Below, piece by piece: positions 28,908-40,205 of a DNA stretch of 64,000 bases. Source of the DNA: Rhizobium sp. WSM4643. Lineage in GTDB: Bacteria > Pseudomonadota > Alphaproteobacteria > Rhizobiales > Rhizobiaceae. The notes below the pieces were generated by a model that saw nothing but the letters and a program-made list of their open reading frames with translations, was not told the DNA's origin and did not search any database. Numbering within the stretch: position 1 is the first letter of the stretch; each line of letters opens with the position of its first letter. A program made the translations under genes and the position numbers. The stretch is from the NCBI RefSeq assembly GCF_025152745.1, contig NZ_CP104040.1, positions 372,001 through 436,000 of the forward strand. Direction: 5' to 3'.

Positions 28908-30050
28908 ATGAAGTCTCTAGGCAATATTCGCCGCTCTTTCGCACCTTGGACCGATCCGACCGCCAAGCCCTTCATATCAATCAAGAACGTCACCAAGAAT
29001 TTCGGCAATTTCACTGCCGTCGATAACCTGTCGCTCGATATTTATCACCGTGAGTTCTTCGCGCTGCTCGGCGCTTCCGGCTGCGGCAAGTCGACGCTTC
29101 TGCGCATGCTCGCCGGCTTCGAGCAGCCGACTTCGGGCGAAGTCGTGCTCGACGGCACCGACATGGCCGGCACGCCGCCTTATCGGCGCCCCGTCAACAT
29201 GATGTTCCAGTCCTATGCGCTTTTCCCGCACATGACGGTCGAGAAGAACATTGCCTTCGGCCTGAGACAGGACGGCATGGCGAAGGACGAGATGACTGAC
29301 CGCGTCTTGCAGATGCTGAAGCTCGTCAAGCTGGAGCAATTTGCATCCCGCAAGCCGAACCAGCTTTCCGGCGGCCAGCGCCAGCGCGTGGCGCTGGCCC
29401 GATCTCTTGCCAAGCGCCCGAAGGTGCTGTTGCTCGACGAACCGCTCGGCGCACTCGACAAGAAGCTGCGCGAGGAAACCCAGTTCGAGCTGATGGACCT
29501 GCAGCAGAATCTCGGCCTCACCTTCGTCGTCGTGACCCACGATCAGGAAGAGGCGATGACCATGGCCGACCGTATTGCCGTCATGAGCCACGGCAAGGTC
29601 GTGCAGGTGGCGACGCCGGCGGAGATCTACGAGGCGCCGAATTGCCGTTTCGTCGCGGATTTCATCGGCGATGTGAACATCTTCGATGGCAAGGTTGCCT
29701 CATCGGGCAACGGCACCGTCGAGATATCAGTCGATAGCGGCTTCAGCGTCCGCGTCGCCGCTTCCGAGACACCCTCCGCAGGCGGTGCCGTCGGCTTTGC
29801 CATCCGGCCGGAAAAGATGCGGGTCGGGCGCACGCCCCCCGCCAACGCTTCGGTCAACGCTGCCAGGGGCGAACTCTGGGATATCGCCTATCTCGGCGAC
29901 ATGACCGTCTTCCATGTGAAATTGCAGAGCGGCAAGGTCGTCAAGGCCTCCTCCCTCAACGCGCAGCGCTTGGTCGACGACCCCTTCACCTACGATCAGC
30001 ACGTCTGGGTCTCCTTCGACGAAAATGCCGGCGTTCTGCTGAAGGATTGA
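28908..30050 (+). CDS. potG: Putrescine ABC transporter ATPase PotG
   Basis: A 380-residue ATPase with Walker A GASGCGKST, signature LSGGQRQRVALARSL, Walker B VLLLDEPLGALD, switch histidine in VVTHDQEEA and a C-terminal TOBE domain from about residue 290. The gene starts behind CGGGGAA and abuts potH, where AAGGA at its own 3' end serves as the potH ribosome site. It powers PotH-PotI. Confidence 0.92.
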   Translation: MKSLGNIRRSFAPWTDPTAKPFISIKNVTKNFGNFTAVDNLSLDIYHREFFALLGASGCGKSTLLRMLAGFEQPTSGEVVLDGTDMAGTPPYRRPVNMMFQSYALFPHMTVEKNIAFGLRQDGMAKDEMTDRVLQMLKLVKLEQFASRKPNQLSGGQRQRVALARSLAKRPKVLLLDEPLGALDKKLREETQFELMDLQQNLGLTFVVVTHDQEEAMTMADRIAVMSHGKVVQVATPAEIYEAPNCRFVADFIGDVNIFDGKVASSGNGTVEISVDSGFSVRVAASETPSAGGAVGFAIRPEKMRVGRTPPANASVNAARGELWDIAYLGDMTVFHVKLQSGKVVKASSLNAQRLVDDPFTYDQHVWVSFDENAGVLLKD

Positions 30051-30054
30051 CATC

Positions 30055-30966
30055 ATGGGCAAGTTTACGTCCGGCCTCTACAATCGCCTCGTCATCATCA
30101 TCCCTTATGCTTGGCTGCTGCTCTTCTTTCTGGCGCCCTTCTTCATCGTCTTCCGCATTTCGATGTCGACGACGGCGATCGCCATGCCGCCCTATGAGCC
30201 CGTCTTCTCCTTCGCCGACGGCTGGGCTGGCCTATTAAGCAAGCTCAGTGAACTCTCCTTCGACAATTACACCTACCTCACCGACGACCCGCTCTATTTC
30301 AACGCCTATGTGTCGAGCGTGGTGATCGCTGCGATCTCCACCTTCCTGACGCTGCTAATCGCCTATCCGATCGCCTACGGCATGGCGCAGGCGCCGCGTG
30401 GCCTGCGCCCGACGCTGGTGATGCTGGTGATCCTGCCCTTCTGGACGAGCTTTCTGATCCGCGTCTACGCCTGGATCGCCATCCTGAAGCCGGAGGGCCT
30501 GTTCAACCAGCTGCTGCTGTCGCTGCATCTCATCGACACGCCCCTGATCATCCTCAACACCAATACCGCCGTCTATATCGGCATCGTCTATTCCTATCTG
30601 CCCTTCATGGTGCTGCCGCTTTATTCGGCGCTCGAGAAGATGGACGGCACGCTGATCGAGGCCGCGCAGGACCTCGGCTGCCCGCCGATCACCGCCTTCT
30701 GGCGCGTCACCTTCCCGCTGTCGATTCCCGGCGTGGTGGCCGGCTGCATGCTGGTCTTCATCCCGGCCGTCGGCGAATTCGTCATCCCCGACCTGCTCGG
30801 CGGGTCGCAGACGCTGATGATCGGCAAGACGCTGTGGAACGAGTTCAATTCCAACCGCGACTGGCCGGTCTCCTCGGCAGTGGCGACCATCCTGTTGCTG
30901 ATCCTGGTCATCCCGATCGTCTTTTTCCAGAATGTCCAGGCCAAAGCCGAAGAGCGGGGGAAATAA
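30055..30966 (+). CDS. potH: Putrescine ABC transporter permease PotH
   Basis: A 303-residue inner-membrane permease with about six helices (first: LVIIIPYAWLLLFFLAPFFIVF). The EAA loop is LIEAAQDLGCPPITAFWRVTFP near residue 200. Spacing to potG (4 bp) and potI (3 bp) indicates one transcript. Confidence 0.9.
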   Translation: MGKFTSGLYNRLVIIIPYAWLLLFFLAPFFIVFRISMSTTAIAMPPYEPVFSFADGWAGLLSKLSELSFDNYTYLTDDPLYFNAYVSSVVIAAISTFLTLLIAYPIAYGMAQAPRGLRPTLVMLVILPFWTSFLIRVYAWIAILKPEGLFNQLLLSLHLIDTPLIILNTNTAVYIGIVYSYLPFMVLPLYSALEKMDGTLIEAAQDLGCPPITAFWRVTFPLSIPGVVAGCMLVFIPAVGEFVIPDLLGGSQTLMIGKTLWNEFNSNRDWPVSSAVATILLLILVIPIVFFQNVQAKAEERGK

Positions 30967-30969
30967 GCC

Positions 30970-31788
30970 ATGCTGAAATGGACCCGCTTCAACATCCTCT
31001 CCGTCACCCTCGGCTTCGCCTTCCTCTATCTGCCGATCGTGCTTCTGGTGATTTTCTCCTTCAACGAATCCAAGCTCGTGACCGTTTGGGGTGGCTTCTC
31101 GACGAAATGGTATGTCTCGTTGATGAGCAATCAGGCCTTGCTCGACGCTGCCTGGGTAACGCTGCGCGTCGGCCTGTTGTCGGCAACGTTGGCAACCATC
31201 CTCGGCACGATGGCGGCGCTGACATTGGTGCGCTACACCCGCTTTCGCGGCCGCATGCTGTTTTCGGGCATGGTCTATGCGCCCCTCGTCATGCCCGAGG
31301 TCATCACCGGCCTGTCGTTGCTGTTGCTCTTCGTGGCGATCGGCCTCGACCGCGGCTTCTGGACGATCACGCTTGCGCATACGACGCTGACCATGTGTTT
31401 TGTCGCCGTCGTCGTGCAGTCACGCCTGTTGAGCTTCGATCATTCGATCGAGGAGGCGGCCCAGGATCTCGGCGCCCCGCCGGTGCGCACCTTTTTCGAG
31501 ATCACCCTGCCGATCATCGCGCCCGCCGTCGCCTCAGGCTGGATCCTTGCCTTCACCCTGTCGCTCGACGATCTGGTGATTGCGAGCTTCACGTCGGGGC
31601 CCGGCGCCACCACGCTGCCGATGAGGATTTATAGTCAGGTCCGCCTCGGCGTGACGCCTGAGATCAACGCGGTGTGCACGATCCTGATCGGCATCGTCGC
31701 AGTCGGCGTCATCTGCGCCTCGATCATCACCAAGCGCCGCGAAACGCAGCGCCAGAGGGACGAACGCGCCGCTGCTGCCGGCGCCTGA
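30970..31788 (+). CDS. potI: Putrescine ABC transporter permease PotI
   Basis: A 272-residue permease, partner of PotH, with about six helices starting at VTLGFAFLYLPIVLLVIF. The EAA loop reads SIEEAAQDLGAPPVRTFFEITLP near residue 160. GGGGGAA lies just before the start. Its 3' end is followed by a dispersed repeat; no simple terminator is seen. Confidence 0.9.
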   Translation: MLKWTRFNILSVTLGFAFLYLPIVLLVIFSFNESKLVTVWGGFSTKWYVSLMSNQALLDAAWVTLRVGLLSATLATILGTMAALTLVRYTRFRGRMLFSGMVYAPLVMPEVITGLSLLLLFVAIGLDRGFWTITLAHTTLTMCFVAVVVQSRLLSFDHSIEEAAQDLGAPPVRTFFEITLPIIAPAVASGWILAFTLSLDDLVIASFTSGPGATTLPMRIYSQVRLGVTPEINAVCTILIGIVAVGVICASIITKRRETQRQRDERAAAAGA

Positions 31789-31794
31789 TCAAAA

Positions 31795-31868
31795 GTGCGC
31801 GGCGGTTTTTGCGTGAAAACAAAGGGATAGAGCACTTCCGTGATTCGAAGAAAAACGGAAATGCTCTA
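31795..31868. repeat. Dispersed intergenic repeat between potI and asmA
   Basis: Contains an inverted repeat (TAGAGCACTTCCGT at 31,828-31,841; ACGGAAATGCTCTA at 31,855-31,868, one mismatch), preceded by GTGCGCGGCGGTTTTTGCG. The form resembles rhizobial intergenic mosaic sequences. It sits between convergent genes and includes the stop codon of the AsmA-like gene. Confidence 0.55.
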
Positions 31869-33758
31869 TTGCGCGTGAGGTGTATTGCCGAACAGCGGCA
31901 CCGGCGAGATCACCGGGTTTGGCCATGAACCGCCGATGAAGAACGGCAGAAGCGGCAGCTCCGCGGCCTTCGCCGGATCGGTTGCCTCCAGCGATCCGGA
32001 AAGCGCCAGCCCGTTCGAATGATAGGTGATGACGCCGGAAAGCGTCAGCGTCTGCGTGGCGCCGGAGATATGGGCGTCGTGCATCTCGGCAGTGCCGTTG
32101 GCGAAATCGGCCTGAAGGTTCAGCTGGTTGAAGGCGAAGGCGCCGCCTGCTGCCGCGCTCAGCGGAAAGAACGGCTTTTCGGCCGCCTGCGTCCGGAGTG
32201 CTGCGGCATCGATGCCGGGAATTGTGCCTTCGCCCGTCCAGAAGTGCAGCTTGCCGGTGACGTCGGCAAGGCCGGTCGTCCAGATCGCCTTTGGCGACTG
32301 CAGGTCGAGATCGAGCGATCCTGTTGCAAGCGGCAGCGGACCCTTCAACGCGAGGCGCTCGGCAAGGGCTGCGAAGTCGGCATTGCGAATCGACAGCTGC
32401 AGCTTGCCGCCGCCGTCGAAGTCGCGCTGGGTCGCTTCCAGATGCGCGGTCATCTCGCCGCCCTCGAACTGGCTGTCGCCAATATCGAATTTGGCCTCGC
32501 CGCCGGCAACGATCATGCTGGCGCCAACGTCGGAAAGCTCGAAGAGCCCCATCTGGGCGCGCCGCGCCGAAAGCCTGACGTCGACATCGAGCGCCTGCAG
32601 CGGCCCACCTATGCCGGCGGAGATTTCCTCTGCCTCGCCGGCGGCGAGCCTCAGCGCGAAGGCATCGAGGAAGGGCTTGAGGTTCATCTGGTCGAAGGCG
32701 AGCGTGCCGCCGATTTTCGGTCGTTTGCCGGGTTGAGTAAAAAGGTCCATCACCCCGGTGGCACTCGCTTCGTTCAGCGAGAGACTGAGATTGTTAAAGC
32801 GCAGCCCATTGCCCGACGACATGATGTCGGATTCCACCGAAGCGCTCTTCAGCGTTGCGATACCGGGGATCGACTTGCCCGACCATGTCAGCAGCGCCGG
32901 CACATCGGGAATGCTGGCGGTGATATTGCCGGAAAGGGCCGAAAGGCTGGCGATGCTGGCAATGCCCTGAAAGTGCGCGGTCAAAAGGTTCGATGTAAGC
33001 GATGTCCGTGCCTCGGCATTCCTGCCGGCAAAGGCGAGCAGCGGCTGGCGCGAGGCGAAATCGACCTTCAGATCCTCGCCGTTGATGCGGGCGATGACGA
33101 CCGCCGAGATCGCGCCGGAAAGTCTCGGCCAGGCAATATCTGCGGTGACGCTGCCGAAATGATAGGCCTTGGCGGTCTTGATGTCGGTGACCACAAGCGT
33201 GCCGTCCTCGACGGTCACTGCGCCGATCTCGGCATCGAGATCAGGATTAAGCACCTCGGCGCCGTTTTCGTAGCGTACGCCACTGATCGCGCGTGCAAGC
33301 AGTCCGGCATAACTCCAGTCGATCAGGCCTTTCTCGTCGCGCGTCAGCGCCAGGTTGGGGCGTACCAAATGGAACTCGTGGAAGCTCGTCCGGCCTCGCA
33401 AAGCATCGATGAGGCTGAAATCGGCCGACAGGCTTTCAATGCTGCCGAGCAGCTTATCGCCATTTTCGCGCGGCTGGCGGATGGTGATCTGGTTCAGCGT
33501 GATGCGCGGTGTCGGCCAGAATTCGAGAACTGGGCTACCCTTGATCTCGGCATGGTAGCCCGTCCATTTCGACAGCGCGTCCTCTATGCCGGAGCGCACG
33601 AATCCGGTCGAAATGAGATAGGGCGCGGCAACCCTGAGCGCCACGAAAAGCGCCAGCGCGATCAGCAGGAATACCGTCGACAGGCGGGCGAAGGCCGGAA
33701 GCCAGCGCGAAACGGGTCCGATCTTCCTGCGCCACCTGCGATGTCTTGACGTGCTCAT
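31866..33758 (-). CDS. AsmA-family protein
   Basis: A product of 630 residues from the ATG at 33,758 (MSTSRHRRWRRK), with one N-terminal membrane helix (LSTVFLLIALALFVALRVAAPYL) and a long beta-rich periplasmic part. The N-terminal block ALSKWTGYHAEIKGSPVLEF and the DALRGRTSFHEFHLVRPNL region are typical of AsmA, and the C-terminal third matches the AsmA_2-like repeat. AsmA-type proteins are linked to outer-membrane biogenesis and phospholipid transport; no narrower role can be read here. A TTG five codons upstream is a weaker start. Confidence 0.85.
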   Translation of the reverse strand: MSTSRHRRWRRKIGPVSRWLPAFARLSTVFLLIALALFVALRVAAPYLISTGFVRSGIEDALSKWTGYHAEIKGSPVLEFWPTPRITLNQITIRQPRENGDKLLGSIESLSADFSLIDALRGRTSFHEFHLVRPNLALTRDEKGLIDWSYAGLLARAISGVRYENGAEVLNPDLDAEIGAVTVEDGTLVVTDIKTAKAYHFGSVTADIAWPRLSGAISAVVIARINGEDLKVDFASRQPLLAFAGRNAEARTSLTSNLLTAHFQGIASIASLSALSGNITASIPDVPALLTWSGKSIPGIATLKSASVESDIMSSGNGLRFNNLSLSLNEASATGVMDLFTQPGKRPKIGGTLAFDQMNLKPFLDAFALRLAAGEAEEISAGIGGPLQALDVDVRLSARRAQMGLFELSDVGASMIVAGGEAKFDIGDSQFEGGEMTAHLEATQRDFDGGGKLQLSIRNADFAALAERLALKGPLPLATGSLDLDLQSPKAIWTTGLADVTGKLHFWTGEGTIPGIDAAALRTQAAEKPFFPLSAAAGGAFAFNQLNLQADFANGTAEMHDAHISGATQTLTLSGVITYHSNGLALSGSLEATDPAKAAELPLLPFFIGGSWPNPVISPVPLFGNTPHAQ

Positions 33759-33841
33759 GATCTCCGCCGGCAAATTCAGCCGGTCATCCCGTTATGCGCT
33801 GATTTCGCCGGATATAGGAAATATCGGGCATATGCAAATCC

Positions 33842-33885
33842 CTACAGCGCCGCGCGTCTTTTCAGACGCGCAAAGGACGCTGTAG
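33842..33885. repeat. Nested palindrome upstream of the AsmA-like gene
   Basis: Outer arms CTACAGCG (33,842-33,849) and CGCTGTAG (33,878-33,885), inner arms GCGCGTCT (33,852-33,859) and AGACGCGC (33,864-33,871). Strong hairpin potential; probably a mosaic-repeat module. Confidence 0.65.
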
Positions 33886-33903
33886 CACTTTCAAATAAAT
33901 AGT

Positions 33904-33955
33904 TGGAGCATGATGTCGTCCGAAAACCGCTCACACTTTTCGGCATCATGCTCCA
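33904..33955. repeat. Dispersed palindromic repeat (RIME-like), copy 2
   Basis: 12-bp perfect arms TGGAGCATGATG and CATCATGCTCCA. It is the reverse complement of the repeat at 963-1012 with only a few differences, including the internal TCCGAAAACCGCTCACACTT. Confidence 0.8.
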
Positions 33956-34033
33956 GGCGTCGGATCGCGTCGGTTCCACGCTTTATAATGCAATGCAGCA
34001 TGATATAAGGACGGCATTGGGGAGGAGGATTGA

Positions 34034-35986
<1,953 letters not shown>

Positions 35987-36036
35987 CTGCGATCGGAAAC
36001 TACAAGCTTTCACCCTCTATCAATCTCCTGTCATGA

Positions 36037-36059
36037 AAACCTTTCGTTAAGAAAGGTTT
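36037..36059 (+). terminator. Hairpin downstream of acetoacetyl-CoA synthetase gene
   Basis: Perfect 9-bp arms AAACCTTTC and GAAAGGTTT with loop GTTAA, 50 bases past the stop codon. Short trailing T content, so a weak terminator at best. Confidence 0.5.
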
Positions 36060-36082
36060 GTCAAATGTGAAGCTAACTTGGG

Positions 36083-36195
36083 GGCCGCACATGAACGAGG
36101 CGGCCTGGGGCTTTCGGGCCTTCGAAACATGACGTTGATCGACTGAGCTCTTGTTGAACAGCACTAAATTCTAGGCAGCCTCTGGCTGCCTTTTC
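36083..36195 (+). ncRNA. Possible small RNA or 3'-UTR ending in a terminator
   Basis: A 6-bp perfect hairpin (GGCCGC 36,083-36,088 / GCGGCC 36,100-36,105) is followed by GGGCTTTCGGGCC and then a terminator stem GGCAGCC-TCT-GGCTGCC (36,174-36,190) with TTTTCTTT. The terminator reads on the plus strand, between two convergent genes. A separate small RNA and the 3' tail of the synthetase message are both possible. A 13-codon ORF (MNEAAWGFRAFET) lies inside at 36,091. Confidence 0.35.
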
Positions 36196-36207
36196 TTTGC
36201 GCTCCGA

Positions 36208-39200
36208 TCAGCCGGCCAGCACCCGCTGCGACGGGAAAGTGATCTCGACGAGCGTGCCCTCGTTCGGCGTCGAATTGATCGAGAACGTTGCCCGGTTGGC
36301 ATCCACCATCGCCTTGGTCAGCGGCAGGCCGAGCCCGGTGCCGTCGCCGCGATGACGGGATTGGGTCGAGGAGACCTGCCGGAACGGCTTCATCGCCTGG
36401 TCGAGTTCGCTGCGCGTCATGCCGATGCCGGTATCGCGGACCCTGAGGACGACGCTGCCATTGGCCTCATAGGAAGTGGAAACGACGATCTGCCCGCCTG
36501 ATGGGGTGAAGCGGATGGCGTTCGACAGGATGTTCAGAGCGATCTGCTTGATCGAGCGTAGATCGGCCACCACCTCGGGGACCGCCTGCGACAGCGCCGT
36601 GCGGATGATGACGCGCTGGCCATTCGCCTGCGGCTGTATCAGTGCCACGGCCTCGGAGACCGCTTCGTTGAGACCGACGGCATCAAAATCGAGATCCATC
36701 TCGCCCGCTTCGATCTTCGAAATGTCGAGCAGGTCGTTGACGATGTCGAGCACGTGTCTGCCAGAGCGGCCGATGTCGTTGGCATATTCGATATAACGCG
36801 GATGGCCGATCGGGCCGAAGCGCTCGCCCGCCATCATGTCGGAAAAGCCGATGATGGCGTTGAGCGGTGTGCGGATCTCATGGCTGACACGGGCGAGGAA
36901 ATCGGTCTTGTGAGCGTTGGCGGTTTCGGCCGCACCCTTGGCGTTGCGCAGTTCGTCCTCGGTGCGCTTCCACTGGGTGATGTCGCGGATGACGGCGCAA
37001 TAGCCATTGGAGGAGGTGAGCTCGCCCATCGTCATGAACAGCGGCACGAAACCGCCGGCGGCCTCGCGGCCGATCACTTCGCGTCCGTCGTTTAACACAC
37101 TTGCCACGCCATGGCCGGAGAGGCCGTTCAGATAGTCCATGACCGCCTTCTGGCTCTCATGGGCAAACAGCATGACGAAGGGTTTGCCGCGCGTCTCCTG
37201 CTCGTCGTAATTGAAAAGCGCGCTGGCCGAGCGGTTCATCGAGCGGATGTCGCCCTCCGTGCCGATGACGACGACGCCGTCGGTCGCCGTTTCCAGGATC
37301 GAGCGCAATTCTTCCACTTCGACCTGGAGTTTAGCGACCTTCTCAACCATCCGCTCGGGGCGACCTTCGGAACGGCCCTCGGAACGGCTTGCTTCGCCGC
37401 GCGTGTCTTCCTTGCCTTCCACCGGCATCAGCGCCAGCATGAGGGCGTTGGCATCTTCCCAGCGCACCGATTGCAGCCGGGCGGTCACCGGCGCCAACGT
37501 ATCATCGGCCTTAACGAGCATCATGGTGCCGGAGCCTGCGGCATTTTCCTCGAGTTCGCGGCGTTGCAGCAGGGCTTCGATGCCGCCCACCTCGCGCAAT
37601 GCCTCGAGCGAATTGTAGCCGGTCAGCCGCATGAATTCCGGATTGGCGTGGAGCAGTGCATCGCCGATATGGATCAGCACGGCAACAGGCAGCTGGTCGA
37701 CCGTTCCGATCGACAGCCCGTCCGTCATCTTGACGCGGGGTGGGATGAAGCTTGTGAGAACCTCGATCTGGCTGACCGTCTCCTCCAGCCCTTCCGTCGC
37801 CTCGTCCTCGGCGATGACAGCCGGTTCTTCGGTGGCGCCGTCGTCTTCGCGCTGCGCCTCGATGGCATTCTCGAAGATCGCCTCCTGTGGCGCGATTTCC
37901 TCGATCGACGGTATTTCCGTCTTGTCGGCGGTGGGCGTTTCGGCCTCGAACTCTTCGGATCCGGAGGCCTCGTCGAAGCCCGCCGTTTCCGTGGTGGCGG
38001 GTTCCGCCGGCGCCGCGGCGCTGGGTTCCATCGATGCTGCGGCGGCAGGCTCTTCCTTGCGGGTACCGAAGGCTTCCAGACGTTTGGCGATCTCGCGGAA
38101 ATTGGCCTGTTCGGCAGCCGTCAGTCCGGCGCCGCTGTTGTGGAGCTGAACGATCTTGTCGGAGAAACGGCGATTGGGCGTTTCCGAAATCCGAAGCGCC
38201 GGCGGCTCTTGCGAAAGTTCTGCTACCGGCTCGGCGGCGGAAACGCCGCCGGCATCGGCGCTGCCTTCCGTTTTTTCTGCAACACTTTCCGGGGCAGGTG
38301 TCTCGATAGTCGCCTGCTCGGTAGAAATCTCTTCCGGCGTTGGCTCCGTCTGCAGCTCGCTTGCCGCAAGCGCCTGATCCTCGACCTCTTGCGTCAACGC
38401 AGGTTCGATCAGGGGCTCTTCAAACGCTGTCTCCGCTTCGTGTGCCACCTCGGCAATGGTCTCGGCGGGCGGGCCGAGGCTCGCTGCTTCATGGCCGATG
38501 CCGTCCGGGCCGAGTGTCAGGCCGAGTGCCAGCGGATCTTCCTGGGTATCGGAAAGCCGAACGACGCCGAAGCCGCGGAAACCATCGAAGTCGCGGTTGC
38601 GGGTATAGGTCGGCAGCGCCGCCAGATCGACCGGAACGACGAGGCTGGTGCCTTCGACCGGCCAGAGGATCGTCTTGCCCGACCATGTGTCGCGGCGGGC
38701 GAGCGCTTCGGAAATCTTGCCGTCAGGATCGAGATTGAAGAGGGCGGCGACGTCGCCGAAGGAAGAGCCGATAATGTCGGACGCATGTGGGCCGACGGCC
38801 TGGGCAAATTCGTGGCTGACTTCATTGAACCGGCCTTCCGCATCGATCTTCCAGACGAAGCGCGTGGCGCGGCTGTTCGGCCTGAAGACGAAGCCGGGCT
38901 CAGCCGCAAGCTCAACGGCAGTGCGCGCGTCGGGGACAGGCGCTGCGATGACGGTTTCTTCGTGGACCGCATCCGGCGTGCCATCGATAGGCGTTTCGCT
39001 GGTTTCGACAGGCGCTTCCGCCGTCGCCGCTGTTTCCACCGTCTCGGCAACGGAGGCCAAGTCGTCCTCGATGACCGCGGCAGGCTCATCGGCCTCATCC
39101 GCGCCACCGTCGATCACGCCGCCGTCGCTCTCGGACTCCGCATGCCCGGCAGAATGCGTCGCTTCAACCGCCTCGTCAGCGGATGCCGCCGCAGTCTCCG

Positions 39201-40065
39201 TCGGCTGTTCGCTTTCGCCGGCGATCTCCTCCAGCGTCTCCTCGACCTCTTCGATCCCCGCGACCGCGTCGATAATCTCGGTGAAGCCTGCGGTGGCGAG
39301 AGGCTCGTCCTGAAACGCTTCGGCAGGTGACGGGCTTTCTTCCTGTGCGGGCGCATCGACGGGGTCGAGCGCGGGCGTATCGACCGTGTCAAGATGACCG
39401 ATCGCGGCCTCCACAGCAAAGAGCAGATTGAGGGCCGGATCGTCGCTGAGCTTGCCGACCGCGGCCGGAAGATTGCCTCTGGCGGTGGCGACGGGACGCT
39501 TCACCAACCGGTCGGGATGTGCGCCGGCAAGGTTGATCAAGGTCTTTGCCGTCTGCTCGGAGATCCCGAGCGAGGCAAAGCCCGGCGAAGCCGCGATGAC
39601 CTCGCCATTGGCGCCGATCACCGCCATATGCGTATCGGGATCATCAAGTCCCTGCAGCATCTGGGCCGCCGATGCGCCTGACGCGAGGGGCTTTGCCGAG
39701 ACTGGCACCGAAAACAGGATGGCCTTTTCGCCCTGGGAAAGGCGGATCAGTTCGGCAGCCGCCTGGACCTGCGCACGCTGAAAGCCCTTGGCAACGCGGA
39801 TCATCAGGTTGCGGCTGTCGCCGATATCGGTGAGCTGGCGCGCCGCCGTTTCCAGCTGGCGAAAGGTGATGTCGGCGCGGTCGACGCCCTGATCGAGCAG
39901 ATCATAGACCGCCGAATGGCCGAAAAGCTCCGCACCTGCACCATTCGCCCAGAGCAGACGGGCAAGATCGGCCGAAAACAGCACCATGGCCTCGCCGCGT
40001 GAAAAGCGTTCCCGCACCCGTGCATGCACGGCGATGTCGATGAACGGATATTGGACTGCGGGCAT
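36208..40065 (-). CDS. Large PAS-domain sensor histidine kinase, PdhS/PleC-like
   Basis: 1285 residues. The N-terminus YPFIDIAVHARVRERFSRGEA matches the conserved start of the PdhS group of alphaproteobacterial cell-cycle kinases, which act on DivK. A long acidic, Ala/Glu/Pro-rich middle (about 235-780) is poorly structured. PAS domains lie near 395-510, 810-890 and 930-1020. The kinase core has the H-box FLARVSHEIRTPLNAIIGF with His1062, N-box IALNILSNAIRFTP, G1 RDTGIGM and G2 GDGTGLGLPL. No membrane helix and no receiver domain are seen, so it should be cytosolic. Which paralogue (PdhS1, CbrA-like or other) is uncertain. Confidence 0.85.
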   Translation of the reverse strand: MPAVQYPFIDIAVHARVRERFSRGEAMVLFSADLARLLWANGAGAELFGHSAVYDLLDQGVDRADITFRQLETAARQLTDIGDSRNLMIRVAKGFQRAQVQAAAELIRLSQGEKAILFSVPVSAKPLASGASAAQMLQGLDDPDTHMAVIGANGEVIAASPGFASLGISEQTAKTLINLAGAHPDRLVKRPVATARGNLPAAVGKLSDDPALNLLFAVEAAIGHLDTVDTPALDPVDAPAQEESPSPAEAFQDEPLATAGFTEIIDAVAGIEEVEETLEEIAGESEQPTETAAASADEAVEATHSAGHAESESDGGVIDGGADEADEPAAVIEDDLASVAETVETAATAEAPVETSETPIDGTPDAVHEETVIAAPVPDARTAVELAAEPGFVFRPNSRATRFVWKIDAEGRFNEVSHEFAQAVGPHASDIIGSSFGDVAALFNLDPDGKISEALARRDTWSGKTILWPVEGTSLVVPVDLAALPTYTRNRDFDGFRGFGVVRLSDTQEDPLALGLTLGPDGIGHEAASLGPPAETIAEVAHEAETAFEEPLIEPALTQEVEDQALAASELQTEPTPEEISTEQATIETPAPESVAEKTEGSADAGGVSAAEPVAELSQEPPALRISETPNRRFSDKIVQLHNSGAGLTAAEQANFREIAKRLEAFGTRKEEPAAAASMEPSAAAPAEPATTETAGFDEASGSEEFEAETPTADKTEIPSIEEIAPQEAIFENAIEAQREDDGATEEPAVIAEDEATEGLEETVSQIEVLTSFIPPRVKMTDGLSIGTVDQLPVAVLIHIGDALLHANPEFMRLTGYNSLEALREVGGIEALLQRRELEENAAGSGTMMLVKADDTLAPVTARLQSVRWEDANALMLALMPVEGKEDTRGEASRSEGRSEGRPERMVEKVAKLQVEVEELRSILETATDGVVVIGTEGDIRSMNRSASALFNYDEQETRGKPFVMLFAHESQKAVMDYLNGLSGHGVASVLNDGREVIGREAAGGFVPLFMTMGELTSSNGYCAVIRDITQWKRTEDELRNAKGAAETANAHKTDFLARVSHEIRTPLNAIIGFSDMMAGERFGPIGHPRYIEYANDIGRSGRHVLDIVNDLLDISKIEAGEMDLDFDAVGLNEAVSEAVALIQPQANGQRVIIRTALSQAVPEVVADLRSIKQIALNILSNAIRFTPSGGQIVVSTSYEANGSVVLRVRDTGIGMTRSELDQAMKPFRQVSSTQSRHRGDGTGLGLPLTKAMVDANRATFSINSTPNEGTLVEITFPSQRVLAG

Positions 40066-40174
40066 GTTCGAACCTTGTCGCTGTCGGCCTTCTTAAATTA
40101 ACGGCTTATTAATAACTGCGGGGCGCATGCCGGTCCAGCAGAGGAGGGGGTTTTCGGCCGGAAAGGTTAACGTC

Positions 40175-40205
40175 TTGTGCATTGCACAATAATTGTTGCA
40201 ATGCA
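40175..40205. promoter_or_regulatory. Twin TGC-N3-GCA sites in the phasin promoter (probable PhaR/AniA operator)
   Basis: A 15-bp perfect palindrome TTGTGCATTGCACAA (40,175-40,189) is followed by TTGCAATGCACAA; the TGC-N3-GCA cores start 19 bp apart (40,178 and 40,197). PhaR repressors of phasin genes bind TGC/GCA palindromes of this kind. CTTATATAAG at 40,217-40,226 looks like the -10 region, so the second site would cover the -35. Confidence 0.65.

Noticed and set aside
32019..33749. 576-codon plus-strand frame opposite the AsmA-like gene
   Set aside because: Antisense shadow; the AsmA frame has a membrane anchor, a start and family motifs.
37111..39330. 739-codon plus-strand frame opposite the histidine kinase
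   Set aside because: Antisense to the low-complexity Ala/Glu-rich region; translation is Arg/Gly/Phe-rich and has no motif or ribosome site.
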